Part shown: positions 1 to 4,981 of the stretch, piece after piece
Position numbering within the stretch: the stretch's first letter is position 1
Layout: every line of letters begins with the position of its first letter
NCBI GenBank assembly: GCA_003978455.1
Contig: QNZT01000196.1
Span: forward strand, 1-5,136
Direction: 5' to 3'
DNA from: Sulfurospirillum sp.
Lineage (GTDB): Bacteria > Campylobacterota > Campylobacteria > Campylobacterales > QNZT01
Length of the DNA: 5,136 nucleotides
Translations under genes and position numbers: made by a program
Notes under the pieces: model-generated
Database searches by the model: none
What the model was told of the DNA's origin: nothing
Seen by the model: only the letters and a program-made list of their open reading frames with translations

Positions 1-27
1 ATGGGCGCGACACTGGTGAGGCTCTGA
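1..27 (+). CDS. C-terminal tail of an upstream gene (partial, unidentified)
   Basis: Frame 1 reads eight codons (MGATLVRL) and ends at a TGA at 25-27. That TGA shares its last A with the ATG of the next gene (TGATG), a layout typical of translationally coupled operon genes. Only eight residues are visible, so no family can be named. The alternative is that nothing ends here and the next gene's frame, which is also open back to base 3, simply starts further upstream. Confidence 0.4.
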   Translation: MGATLVRL

Positions 28-386
28 TGTTTACCGAAAAGCAGAAAGAGAAGTACAAACGCACCAAATATACCCGTGAACTGGAGCGTTTTTTAAACCG
101 CATCGTCAGTTTCATCAACAAGAGAGAGGATTTGACCAAAGAGGAGCTCACCGACTACACCGACCGCATCTTCAAACCGCTGGAGGGGATCGAAAAGGTA
201 CGTCTCAACAGCCCCTACCTCAACGAACTCGAACGCTACGTCGAAAAAGTCGCCAATCTCCCCCGGGGAGAACAGGATATCGACGACATCACTAAAGAGA
301 TACGCCACGGCGCCAACCAGCTCCAGAAAACGAAGCGCAAACAGAACAGTTGTGCGCCAAAACACAAAGGCAGATACCATGACTAA
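27..386 (+). CDS. Hypothetical charged helical protein, 119 aa
   Basis: I do not recognise a family. The protein is strongly hydrophilic, rich in Lys, Arg and Glu, with no signal peptide or membrane segment, so it is probably cytoplasmic. It reads as mostly alpha-helical: residues about 2-50 (from FTEKQKEKYKR on) and 60-100 have helix-like heptad spacing of Leu/Ile/Val between charges. The C-terminal 20 residues (QKTKRKQNSCAPKHKGRYHD) are basic and look disordered, as in some nucleic-acid-binding tails. The ATG at 27 overlaps the upstream TGA and has a weak GGTGAGG ribosome site at 15-21. However, the frame is open to base 3, so a longer upstream start cannot be excluded. Its stop lies 8 bases inside the cvfB-like gene, which suggests co-translation and perhaps a related role in RNA metabolism. 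The function is unknown. Confidence 0.75.
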   Translation: MFTEKQKEKYKRTKYTRELERFLNRIVSFINKREDLTKEELTDYTDRIFKPLEGIEKVRLNSPYLNELERYVEKVANLPRGEQDIDDITKEIRHGANQLQKTKRKQNSCAPKHKGRYHD

Positions 387-1230
387 ACAGATTCAGGTGG
401 GCAAACTCAACCGGCTGCGGATAGAGCGTGAAAGCGACCATGGTCTCTTTCTCTGTGACGAAAGCGGCGAAAGCGTCCTACTGCCCAACCGCTACGTCAC
501 AGAGCAGATGCAGATCGGTGAGGAGACCGACGTATTTGTCTATAACGACTCCGAAGACCGTCTCGTGGCGACTACTGAGCATCCATTGGCAAAACGGGGC
601 GAATTTGCCCTCATGAAAGTGACCGACATCGTCTCGTTCGGTGCATTTGTGGACTGGGGACTTCCCAAAGAACTGCTCGTCCCCAAAAAGATGCAGAAAC
701 ACCCGCTGGAAAAAGGCAAATCTTACATCATCCATGTCGCCTACGATGCCCGAACAGACCGCCTCGTCGGTGACACCCACATCGGACACTACCTGCGCAA
801 CAATCCAAAAGAGATGCAAAGTCTCAGAGAAGTCGATCTGCTCATCGTCGCCAGAACCCCGATGGGATACAAAGTGATCGCGGACAACCGCTACGAGGGG
901 ATGCTCTTTCACAACGAAATCTACGAAAAGATCAGCATAGGGGATCGCAAAGAGGGGTATGTCAAAAAGATACGCGACGACGGCAAACTCGACCTCACCC
1001 TCCAGCCGCCCGGCAAAGCGAAAGAGGAGATCGCCGTGCGCAAAGTGTGCGACGCACTCAAAGAGGCAGAAACAAACACCCTCCCCTTCACCTACAAAAG
1101 CGATGCGGAAGCGATCCAACAACGGTTCGGCATCAGCAAAAAGGCGTGGAAAAAAGCACTCACTAAACTGCTCGATGCAGAAGAGATCACACTTCATGAA
1201 GAGCACATCAGCCTGAAAAAGCGTTCATGA
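379..1230 (+). CDS. cvfB: CvfB/YitL-family S1 RNA-binding protein, 283 aa
   Basis: This is a cytoplasmic RNA-binding protein of the CvfB (YitL) family. The Staphylococcus aureus member, of about 300 residues, affects virulence-factor expression and binds RNA through S1 domains. In order: an S1-like OB fold at about residues 1-65 (VGKLNRLRIER...GLFLCDE); a clear S1 domain at about 72-135 with the hallmark DIVSFGAFVDWGLPKELLVP; a further S1-like domain at about 150-210 (YKVIADNRYEGMLFHNEIY, GKLDLTLQP); and a C-terminal winged-helix segment at about 235-283 (FGISKKAWKKALTKLLDAEE). I chose the ATG at 379 because AAAGG lies 8 bases upstream and MTKQIQVGKLNRL begins the domain directly. A GTG at 352 in the same frame would add nine residues without a better ribosome site. 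It overlaps the preceding gene by 8 bases and the next by 4 (ATGA), so it belongs to an operon. The RNA targets in this phylum are unknown to me. Confidence 0.9.
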   Translation: MTKQIQVGKLNRLRIERESDHGLFLCDESGESVLLPNRYVTEQMQIGEETDVFVYNDSEDRLVATTEHPLAKRGEFALMKVTDIVSFGAFVDWGLPKELLVPKKMQKHPLEKGKSYIIHVAYDARTDRLVGDTHIGHYLRNNPKEMQSLREVDLLIVARTPMGYKVIADNRYEGMLFHNEIYEKISIGDRKEGYVKKIRDDGKLDLTLQPPGKAKEEIAVRKVCDALKEAETNTLPFTYKSDAEAIQQRFGISKKAWKKALTKLLDAEEITLHEEHISLKKRS

Positions 1231-1577
1231 ATACCATCATCATGATCTTCGCCCTGCCGATAGGGATATTTTGGCTGATACGCGAAAAGAGAGCGATGCG
1301 GGCGTATGAAGCGATATTTTCCGATTTTTACGAAAAAGTCAAAGCCGACACACACCTTTCGCGACAGGAGAAGATCAAACTCCTCGAAGAGATGCTCTAT
1401 AAAAACCACTACACCGTCACCCAAAAAACCGACCATACCGTACGCGGTGAGAAGAAGATCTTCAGCATCGGCTGGATGTTTATCGGACTGGGAACACTCT
1501 ATATCGGGTTGATTCTCTATATCCTCTGGTATCTCTATTTTCAAAAACCGCATACGGTAGAATTCAGAATCGATTGA
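1227..1577 (+). CDS. Small two-helix membrane protein of unknown function, 116 aa
   Basis: The ATG at 1227 overlaps the TGA of the cvfB-like gene (ATGA, 4 bases), which fixes the start and suggests translational coupling. Two hydrophobic segments are visible, at about residues 2-18 (NTIIMIFALPIGIFWLI) and 80-105 (SIGWMFIGLGTLYIGLILYI onward). Between them lies a charged cytoplasm-like segment of some 60 residues that looks helical (LSRQEKIKLLEEMLYKN). The Arg/Lys-rich stretch just after helix 1 (REKRAMR) would keep that loop in the cytoplasm by the positive-inside rule, putting both termini outside. No catalytic motif or cofactor ligand set is apparent and I do not recognise a family. It is the last visible gene of the first operon; the next gene appears to have its own promoter. 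Confidence 0.8.
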   Translation: MNTIIMIFALPIGIFWLIREKRAMRAYEAIFSDFYEKVKADTHLSRQEKIKLLEEMLYKNHYTVTQKTDHTVRGEKKIFSIGWMFIGLGTLYIGLILYILWYLYFQKPHTVEFRID

Positions 1578-1580
1578 ATT

Positions 1581-1611
1581 TTGCAGATTCTACACAAAAC
1601 TCTGCTATACT
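1581..1611 (+). promoter_or_regulatory. Predicted sigma70-type promoter for the 59-aa membrane protein gene
   Basis: An extended -10 element, TGC followed by TATACT, lies at 1603-1611. A weak -35 (TTGCAG, 1581-1586) sits 19 bases upstream of the hexamer. A strong extended -10 with a poor -35 is the usual look of housekeeping promoters in Campylobacterota. The predicted start near 1618 leaves a leader of about 25 bases before the GTG at 1643. The promoter lies just after the stop of the preceding gene, with no terminator hairpin between, so read-through from the operon is also possible. Confidence 0.55.
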
Positions 1612-1642
1612 GGATATACAAATTCGACAAAAGTGAGATAAA

Positions 1643-1822
1643 GTGGATATCAACAAACTAAGAGCTACCTGCAGACCCATCCGAATCGTAGTAGGTCTGG
1701 GTCTGATCGGCTATGCTATCTACTCAGGCAACCCGTGGTTTTATCTGGGAATCATCCCCCTTGTCGCAGGGCTTGCAAACTTCTGTCCAGCGTGTATCAT
1801 CACCAAAAAATGTGATACCTGA
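1643..1822 (+). CDS. Mini membrane protein, DUF2892/YgaP-like, with CPAC motif, 59 aa
   Basis: This gene is easily missed because it is short and starts with GTG. It reads MDINKLRATCRPIRIVVG and onward, ending NFCPACIITKKCDT. The layout matches the DUF2892 (YgaP transmembrane-like) family: a short N-terminus, a first hydrophobic helix at about residues 13-27 (IRIVVGLGLIGYAIY), a Gly-Asn-Pro-Trp turn, a second helix at about 32-47 (WFYLGIIPLVAGLANF), then a Cys-rich end. Unlike E. coli YgaP it has no rhodanese domain. Cys48 and Cys51 form a CPAC motif at the membrane edge; Cys57 and Cys10 are also present, which hints at thiol/persulfide or metal chemistry (inference). GTG is the only usable start, because an in-frame TGA lies at 1634-1636; AGTGAG at 1632-1637 can serve as the ribosome site. 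It lies upstream of nnrS on the same strand, with a separate promoter between them. Confidence 0.8.
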   Translation: MDINKLRATCRPIRIVVGLGLIGYAIYSGNPWFYLGIIPLVAGLANFCPACIITKKCDT

Positions 1823-1851
1823 TCTAAAAAACATGACACATTATAGTTAGA

Positions 1852-1865
1852 TTGATCTACCTCAA
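1852..1865 (+). promoter_or_regulatory. FNR/CRP-family binding site upstream of nnrS
   Basis: TTGAT-CTAC-CTCAA matches the FNR/Dnr-type consensus TTGAT-N4-ATCAA at nine of ten specified positions; only the first base of the right half differs. The centre (1858.5) falls exactly 41.5 bases upstream of the start predicted from the TACTAT -10 at 1888-1893, the classic position for a class II activator that touches RNA polymerase. nnrS genes in other bacteria are known members of FNR/NnrR/Dnr nitrosative-stress regulons, which supports the reading. The actual regulator is not encoded in this window. Confidence 0.65.
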
Positions 1866-1884
1866 CAGCTTCTGTTTGTGAAAA

Positions 1885-1893
1885 TGGTACTAT
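1885..1893 (+). promoter_or_regulatory. Predicted extended -10 of the nnrS promoter
   Basis: TGG followed by TACTAT forms an extended -10 at 1885-1893. No good -35 lies 17 bases upstream, as expected for an activator-dependent promoter with the FNR-type site in that place. The predicted start is near 1900, giving a leader of about 32 bases that holds the AGGAG ribosome site at 1922-1926, five bases before the ATG. Competing hexamers are TATACG (1891-1896) and TATAGA (1915-1920); the latter would place the start inside the ribosome site. Confidence 0.5.
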
Positions 1894-1931
1894 ACGCCGA
1901 AAATTAGATTTTGTTATAGACAGGAGTTTTC

Positions 1932-3098
1932 ATGAACCATCAGAAATCAAGAGTGACCTATCTCTTCTCCCAGCCGCATCAACCCTTCTTCGGATGGGGT
2001 GTCGTCAATGCACTCCTCATGATGCTGCTCTTTTTGCTGACCTACAAAGGTGTGCTGACTCCGGTGATCACCCCCAACGCCTTTCATGCCTATTCGCTGA
2101 TCTTTATCGTCTTTACCGCCTTTTTTCAGGGCTTTTTGCTGACCACGTTTCCCCGCTTTTCCCAGATGCCGCCGCTGGATCAGAAGATCTACACGACCAA
2201 TTTTACGCTACTTTTTACAGGCACACTGCTCTTTGGTGTCGGCGCTTTCACGACACCGTGGCTGCTCTATCCGGGAATGGTACTGCTGCTGGTAAATCAG
2301 CTCTTTACGCTTTATGCCTTTTACCAGATCTACAAAGCGTCCCCTTCACCGGACAAGTATGACCAGTTCTGGATAGTGACGGCGTTTGCTTCGGGTATCG
2401 CCGCACATCTGATCTTCATAATCGCACTCGCGTTCGATCTGCCTTTTGCCGAAGAGGCTGCCAAAAAGATCGCTGTCTATCTCTACCTCGTCTTTGTCGC
2501 ACTCTCCGTCGGACAGCGGATGATCCCCTTCTTTTCGCATGTGATGATCTCCAAAAACAGAAACCTGCTCAAAAGCGTCTATGCACTTTTTGCGGCGGCG
2601 ATCGTGACAGATCTGATCGCAGGCAGTTACGGCTTTGTTTTTATGTTTGCCGCATCGGCCCTGATCGCCAGGGAACTCCTGCGATGGAAACTCCCCTGGA
2701 AAAAAGCCGAGCCGATTCTGTGGATACTCCATCTGGCGATCTTCTGGCTTCCCCTGGGACTCTTTCTGGGTGCAGCGGCAGATCTTGCGGCACTCCTTCT
2801 GGAGCAAAACTGGCTCTTTATCGCCGTGCATTTTGTGCTACTGGGATTTGTCACGACGGTGCTGGTGGGATTTGGTACACGTGTCACACTCGGACACTCC
2901 GGAAATATGATGCAAACCGATGAAAAGACGAAGATACTCTTTTACCTGACGCAGATCGTACTCTATATGCGGATCATCTACTCGTTTACCGGTACGCCGT
3001 TTCTGTTTGATATCACTGTCGCGCTGTGGCTGCTGCTGTTTGGGGGATGGGCGGTCAAATATTTCCCTGCCCTGCTTTTTGGAGAGAAAGTAAAGTAA
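1932..3098 (+). CDS. nnrS: NnrS-family heme/copper membrane protein, 388 aa
   Basis: This is a polytopic inner-membrane protein of the NnrS family, which is linked to relief of nitric oxide stress and to denitrification and was described in Rhodobacter as a heme- and copper-containing protein. About 12 hydrophobic segments span residues 20-385. Family hallmarks in order: the N-terminal HQPFFGWG (16-23), matching the usual R-P-F-F-L start; FHAYSLIF (51-58), corresponding to the HAHEM-type histidine motif; GFLLTTFPRFSQ (67-78); GQRMIPFFSHV (194-204); and TRVTLGHSG (316-324), corresponding to TRATLGHTG. His16, His52, His203, His300 and His322 are candidate metal ligands. The length is close to that of typical members (about 390-400), so it looks intact. 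An AGGAG ribosome site precedes the ATG by five bases. It is apparently monocistronic, with an FNR-type site upstream, and converges on hspR only nine bases away. The precise biochemical activity of the family is unsettled. Confidence 0.92.
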   Translation: MNHQKSRVTYLFSQPHQPFFGWGVVNALLMMLLFLLTYKGVLTPVITPNAFHAYSLIFIVFTAFFQGFLLTTFPRFSQMPPLDQKIYTTNFTLLFTGTLLFGVGAFTTPWLLYPGMVLLLVNQLFTLYAFYQIYKASPSPDKYDQFWIVTAFASGIAAHLIFIIALAFDLPFAEEAAKKIAVYLYLVFVALSVGQRMIPFFSHVMISKNRNLLKSVYALFAAAIVTDLIAGSYGFVFMFAASALIARELLRWKLPWKKAEPILWILHLAIFWLPLGLFLGAAADLAALLLEQNWLFIAVHFVLLGFVTTVLVGFGTRVTLGHSGNMMQTDEKTKILFYLTQIVLYMRIIYSFTGTPFLFDITVALWLLLFGGWAVKYFPALLFGEKVK

Positions 3099-3109
3099 TT
3101 TTACTTTCT
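3085..3109. terminator. Possible shared bidirectional terminator between nnrS and hspR
   Basis: A perfect 10-base inverted repeat, AGAAAGTAAA and TTTACTTTCT, flanks a five-base loop (GTAAT). It contains the nnrS stop codon (3096-3098) and reaches the hspR stop (3108-3110 on the other strand). Its position between convergent genes suits a terminator acting both ways. However, the stem is A/T-rich, with only two G-C pairs, and has no long T tract, so its strength is doubtful. Confidence 0.4.
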
Positions 3110-3482
3110 ACTCACCGAAGATAATGATTTCGTAGATATTGCGTTTTTTGACCAGGGAGCTGCTTTTGCCTATGGTACTGTTTTTCTCATAATGCGCCAG
3201 TTTTCCCTGCAGATCTTCGATCTCCCGCTCCATCTTGTCGATCTGATCTTTAAACTGCAAGATGATATCGACACCCGCCAGATTGACACCAAGATCGCGT
3301 GTCAGACGCAAGATCATATTGATCCTGTCGATATCGCGCTGCGAATAGAGACGCATCTTTCCACTGGTACGCGAAGGCGTCACCAACCCTTCACGCTCAT
3401 ACTGCCGCAGCGTTTGCGGGTGAATATTCAACGCCTTTGCAACCACACTGATCAAATATACCGGTTCATCATATCCATGCAT
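3108..3482 (-). CDS. hspR: HspR, MerR-family heat-shock repressor, 124 aa
   Basis: HspR is a cytoplasmic DNA-binding repressor of chaperone genes. In Helicobacter and Campylobacter it controls its own cbpA-hspR operon and, with HrcA, the groESL and hrcA-grpE-dnaK operons; in Streptomyces DnaK acts as co-repressor. Residues about 8-52 form the MerR-type winged helix-turn-helix: VYLISVVAKALNIHPQTLRQ, then YEREGLVTPSRTSGKMRLYS, then the RDIDRINMI helix. Residues about 75-101 (FKDQIDKMEREIEDLQGKLA) form the dimerising coiled coil. The C-terminal tail (VKKRNIYEIIIFGE) is short and hydrophobic. The length is normal for the family. The ATG at 3482 has an AGGAG ribosome site six bases away, inside the 21-base gap after cbpA, so the two genes are cotranscribed. 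Unlike Helicobacter, no third operon gene follows here; nnrS converges instead. Confidence 0.95.
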   Translation of the reverse strand: MHGYDEPVYLISVVAKALNIHPQTLRQYEREGLVTPSRTSGKMRLYSQRDIDRINMILRLTRDLGVNLAGVDIILQFKDQIDKMEREIEDLQGKLAHYEKNSTIGKSSSLVKKRNIYEIIIFGE

Positions 3483-3503
3483 ATACTACTCCTTTCCTTC
3501 CGT

Positions 3504-4406
3504 TTACTCTGGTAATTTCTCTTCCATCATTTTTGCCAGTTCCGGATCGAGCTCCTCGACCTTCGGCAAGATGACGTTCAGTTTCAGATAGAGATCGCCC
3601 ATCTGTTTTGTTTTTCTGTCCATGATTCCCTGCTCTTTGACACGCAGCTTCTGACCGCATTTGATCCCTTTGGGAATCTTGACAGTGATCTCTTTATGCA
3701 GCGTTTTGACGGGTACTTTTCCGCCGAAAAGCGCTGTCTTGAGCGGTATTTCCACCTCTTTGGTCAGGTTGTTGCCATCACGGGTATATTCCGGACTCGG
3801 CGCGACATTGACTTTGATATAGAGATCGCCCGCTCTGGAGCCCATCTTTTGTCCTTTGCCCCTGACACGCAGCTTCTCGCCGCTCTTGATACCTGCGGGA
3901 ATCTTGATATCAAAAGTTTCACCGTTCACCGTCAGAGAGTGTTTGCCGCCCAGTGCTGCGGTATTGAAAGGAATCGTGATCGATGTTTCGAGATCGAGAT
4001 TGGGTTCGGCGTGAGCGCCGCCAAACCCGCCGAAACCACCGAATCCACCGCCGCTGTGACCGCCGCCGAAGCCGCCGCCACCACTGCTGAAACCGCTAAA
4101 TCCGCCACCGCCGCCAAATATAGACCGTAAAATCTCATCCAGATCGGCACCGCCCTGCGCACCGGCGAAATCATGAAAACTCTGCCCGCCGAACATATTG
4201 TCACCCACCTGGTCATACTGCCGCTTCTTCTCCGGATCGCTCAATATCTCATAAGCCGCATTGATCTCTTTAAACTTCTCTTCCGCTTCCGGAGATTTAT
4301 TGATATCGGGGTGATACTTTCTCGCCAGTTTTCGGTAGGCTTTTTTGATCTCATCCGCAGATGCGCTTTCCGAGACACCTAATGTTTCGTATAAACTTTT
4401 ACTCAA
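3504..4406 (-). CDS. cbpA: CbpA-type class B DnaJ co-chaperone, 300 aa
   Basis: This is a J-domain co-chaperone that binds unfolded clients and stimulates the ATPase of DnaK in the cytoplasm. The J domain spans residues about 5-68, with the DnaK-activating HPD at 32-34 and the usual YETLGVSESASADEIKKAYR start. A Gly/Phe-rich linker follows at about 73-132. Two beta-sandwich client-binding domains lie at about 136-208 and 215-283, each with its PAGIKSGEKLRVRGKG-type signature (170-185; KIPKGIKCGQKLRVKEQG at 243-260). There is no CxxCxGxG zinc finger, so it is the CbpA/class B type rather than true DnaJ. The start is TTG at 4406: an in-frame TGA lies 12 bases upstream, no earlier start exists, and GGGAG sits 7 bases ahead. 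It heads the cbpA-hspR operon, with a strong promoter and a HAIR-like operator upstream. The length is normal for CbpA (about 300). Confidence 0.95.
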   Translation of the reverse strand: MSKSLYETLGVSESASADEIKKAYRKLARKYHPDINKSPEAEEKFKEINAAYEILSDPEKKRQYDQVGDNMFGGQSFHDFAGAQGGADLDEILRSIFGGGGGFSGFSSGGGGFGGGHSGGGFGGFGGFGGAHAEPNLDLETSITIPFNTAALGGKHSLTVNGETFDIKIPAGIKSGEKLRVRGKGQKMGSRAGDLYIKVNVAPSPEYTRDGNNLTKEVEIPLKTALFGGKVPVKTLHKEITVKIPKGIKCGQKLRVKEQGIMDRKTKQMGDLYLKLNVILPKVEELDPELAKMMEEKLPE

Positions 4407-4413
4407 CTTTCTA

Positions 4414-4420
4414 CTCCCTC
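4414..4420 (-). promoter_or_regulatory. Ribosome binding site deciding the cbpA TTG start
   Basis: On the minus strand GAGGGAG lies seven bases ahead of the TTG at 4406-4404. An in-frame TGA at 4420-4418 overlaps this site, so no start further upstream is possible. The first in-frame ATG is far inside the J domain and would remove the HPD motif. Together these fix TTG as the start codon. Confidence 0.75.
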
Positions 4421-4435
4421 AAATTTTTTAGAGAT

Positions 4436-4465
4436 ATTATAGCATAAAAGTTTAGTGGATGTCAA
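4436..4465 (-). promoter_or_regulatory. Strong sigma70-type promoter of the cbpA-hspR operon
   Basis: On the minus strand a perfect TTGACA -35 (4465-4460) and a perfect TATAAT -10 (4441-4436) are separated by 18 bases, with an extended TGC directly before the -10. The predicted start is near 4429, giving a leader of about 22 bases. So strong a promoter on a heat-shock operon fits control by a repressor rather than by an alternative sigma factor, the known mode for HspR-regulated genes in this phylum. Confidence 0.85.
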
Positions 4466-4470
4466 TCAAC
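4450..4470. promoter_or_regulatory. HAIR-like HspR operator overlapping the -35
   Basis: Read on the minus strand, GTTGATT-N7-ACTAAAC aligns with the HspR-associated inverted repeat consensus CTTGAGT-N7-ACTCAAG, with five of seven matches in each half and the exact seven-base spacing. It covers the TTGACA -35 element, so bound HspR would block RNA polymerase. It lies directly upstream of the operon that encodes HspR, where autoregulation is expected. The half sites are degenerate, so this is a prediction from position and partial match. Confidence 0.6.
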
Positions 4471-4533
4471 TATTTAGTAAGGAAGGGAAATAAACTTCAC
4501 CTTATGCCTTAAAAAGAAGCCGATAAGAGATAT

Positions 4534-4562
4534 TTGACAAAATCTTAAACAAATACAATACT
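4534..4562 (+). promoter_or_regulatory. Predicted promoter of yjdM
   Basis: A perfect -35 TTGACA lies at 4534-4539, followed after 17 bases by AATACT (4557-4562) as a mediocre -10. TACAAT (4554-4559) looks more like a -10 but leaves only 14 bases of spacing, and TACACT at 4571-4576 is another candidate. The start would be near 4569, with a leader of about 35 bases. The region between this promoter and the divergent cbpA promoter (4471-4533) shows nothing else I can name. Confidence 0.45.
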
Positions 4563-4590
4563 TTTTTCGCTACACTGTCACCAAAAATCG

Positions 4591-4597
4591 AAAGGAG
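4591..4597 (+). promoter_or_regulatory. Ribosome binding site of yjdM, favouring the second ATG
   Basis: AAAGGAG precedes a tandem ATGATG. The gap is three bases to the first ATG (4601) and six to the second (4604), so the second is better spaced. It also gives MDKLPNCPKC, which fits the usual start of the family. Confidence 0.65.
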
Positions 4598-4603
4598 TCT
4601 ATG

Positions 4604-4945
4604 ATGGACAAATTGCCAAACTGCCCCAAATGCGGCAGTGAATATACCTACGAAGACGGGAGCCTGCTCGTATGCCCCGAGTGCGGATACGAATGGAATC
4701 CGGAGAGTGAAAGCGAAGAGGAGGGACTGGTTGTCAAAGATGCCAACGGCAATATCCTCCAGGACGGCGATACCGTCACGGTGATCAAAGACCTCAAAGT
4801 TAAAGGAAGCTCCTCCGGAATCAAAGTAGGTACAAAGATCAAGGGAATCCGGCTCGTGGAAGGAAACGACGGTCACAATATCGACTGCAAAGTCCCTGGT
4901 GTAGGACAGATCAAACTCAAGCAGGAGTTTGTCAAAAAGGTGTGA
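4604..4945 (+). CDS. yjdM: YjdM (former PhnA) zinc-ribbon protein, 113 aa
   Basis: This is a small cytoplasmic protein of the YjdM family, long annotated as 'alkylphosphonate utilization protein PhnA'. E. coli yjdM lies near the phn genes but is not required for phosphonate use, and it is not phosphonoacetate hydrolase; its function is unsettled. The N-terminal zinc ribbon has Cys7-x2-Cys10 and Cys24-x2-Cys27 (NCPKCGSEYTYEDG, VCPECGYEW). An acidic linker follows at about residues 32-42 (NPESESEEEGL). The C-terminal domain, about 44-113, is an SH3-like beta barrel with the family signature VKDANGNILQDGDTVTVIKD and the KVKGSSSGIKVGTKIKGIRL stretch. The length matches the usual 110 or so residues. 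ATG 4601 would add one Met. It is monocistronic, divergent from cbpA, and followed by a hairpin. Confidence 0.93.
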   Translation: MDKLPNCPKCGSEYTYEDGSLLVCPECGYEWNPESESEEEGLVVKDANGNILQDGDTVTVIKDLKVKGSSSGIKVGTKIKGIRLVEGNDGHNIDCKVPGVGQIKLKQEFVKKV

Positions 4946-4951
4946 TTGACT

Positions 4952-4977
4952 GTGCGCCGGAAAACTCTCCGACGCAC
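4952..4977 (+). terminator. Hairpin after yjdM, possible terminator
   Basis: GTGCGCCGGA and TCCGACGCAC form a stem of five plus four base pairs with one C-A mismatch and a six-base loop, six bases after the yjdM stop. The stem is G/C-rich, but no T tract follows (the next bases are GATGAACC), so it is either a Rho-aided or processed 3' end, or part of the repeat region that begins right after it. Confidence 0.4.
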
Positions 4978-4981
4978 GATG

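Noticed and set aside
478..1206. A 242-codon open frame on the minus strand opposite the cvfB-like gene
   Set aside because: It lies wholly inside a confidently identified S1-domain gene, has no ribosome site or recognisable domain, and has the odd Phe/Val/Cys-rich composition of an antisense shadow.
1848..1859. Small palindrome TAGAT-TG-ATCTA as a separate operator
   Set aside because: It has only five-base A/T-rich arms and overlaps the better-matching FNR-type site, so it is most likely chance.
2346..2831. A 161-codon minus-strand open frame inside nnrS
   Set aside because: The composition is that of the complement of hydrophobic codons (Glu, Lys, Gln, Cys, Arg), with no start signals. 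nnrS on the other strand is clear.
3696..4130. A 144-codon plus-strand open frame with an Ala/Thr-rich end, opposite cbpA
   Set aside because: The Ala/Thr repeats are the complement of the Gly/Phe linker codons of cbpA; this is a shadow, not a low-complexity surface protein.
4005..4190. Triplet-like GCC/ACC-rich repetitive DNA, possible simple sequence repeat
   Set aside because: It encodes the Gly/Phe linker normal for class B DnaJ proteins, so no separate repeat element is needed.
4401..4440. CIRCE element for HrcA upstream of cbpA
   Set aside because: No TTAGCACTC-N9-GAGTGCTAA-like sequence is present. The ACTCAAC at the start codon has no inverted partner at the right spacing.
4604..4945. 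Phosphonate degradation function for the 'phnA' product
   Set aside because: The zinc-ribbon YjdM family is unrelated to phosphonoacetate hydrolase, and no phosphonate uptake or C-P lyase genes are present.
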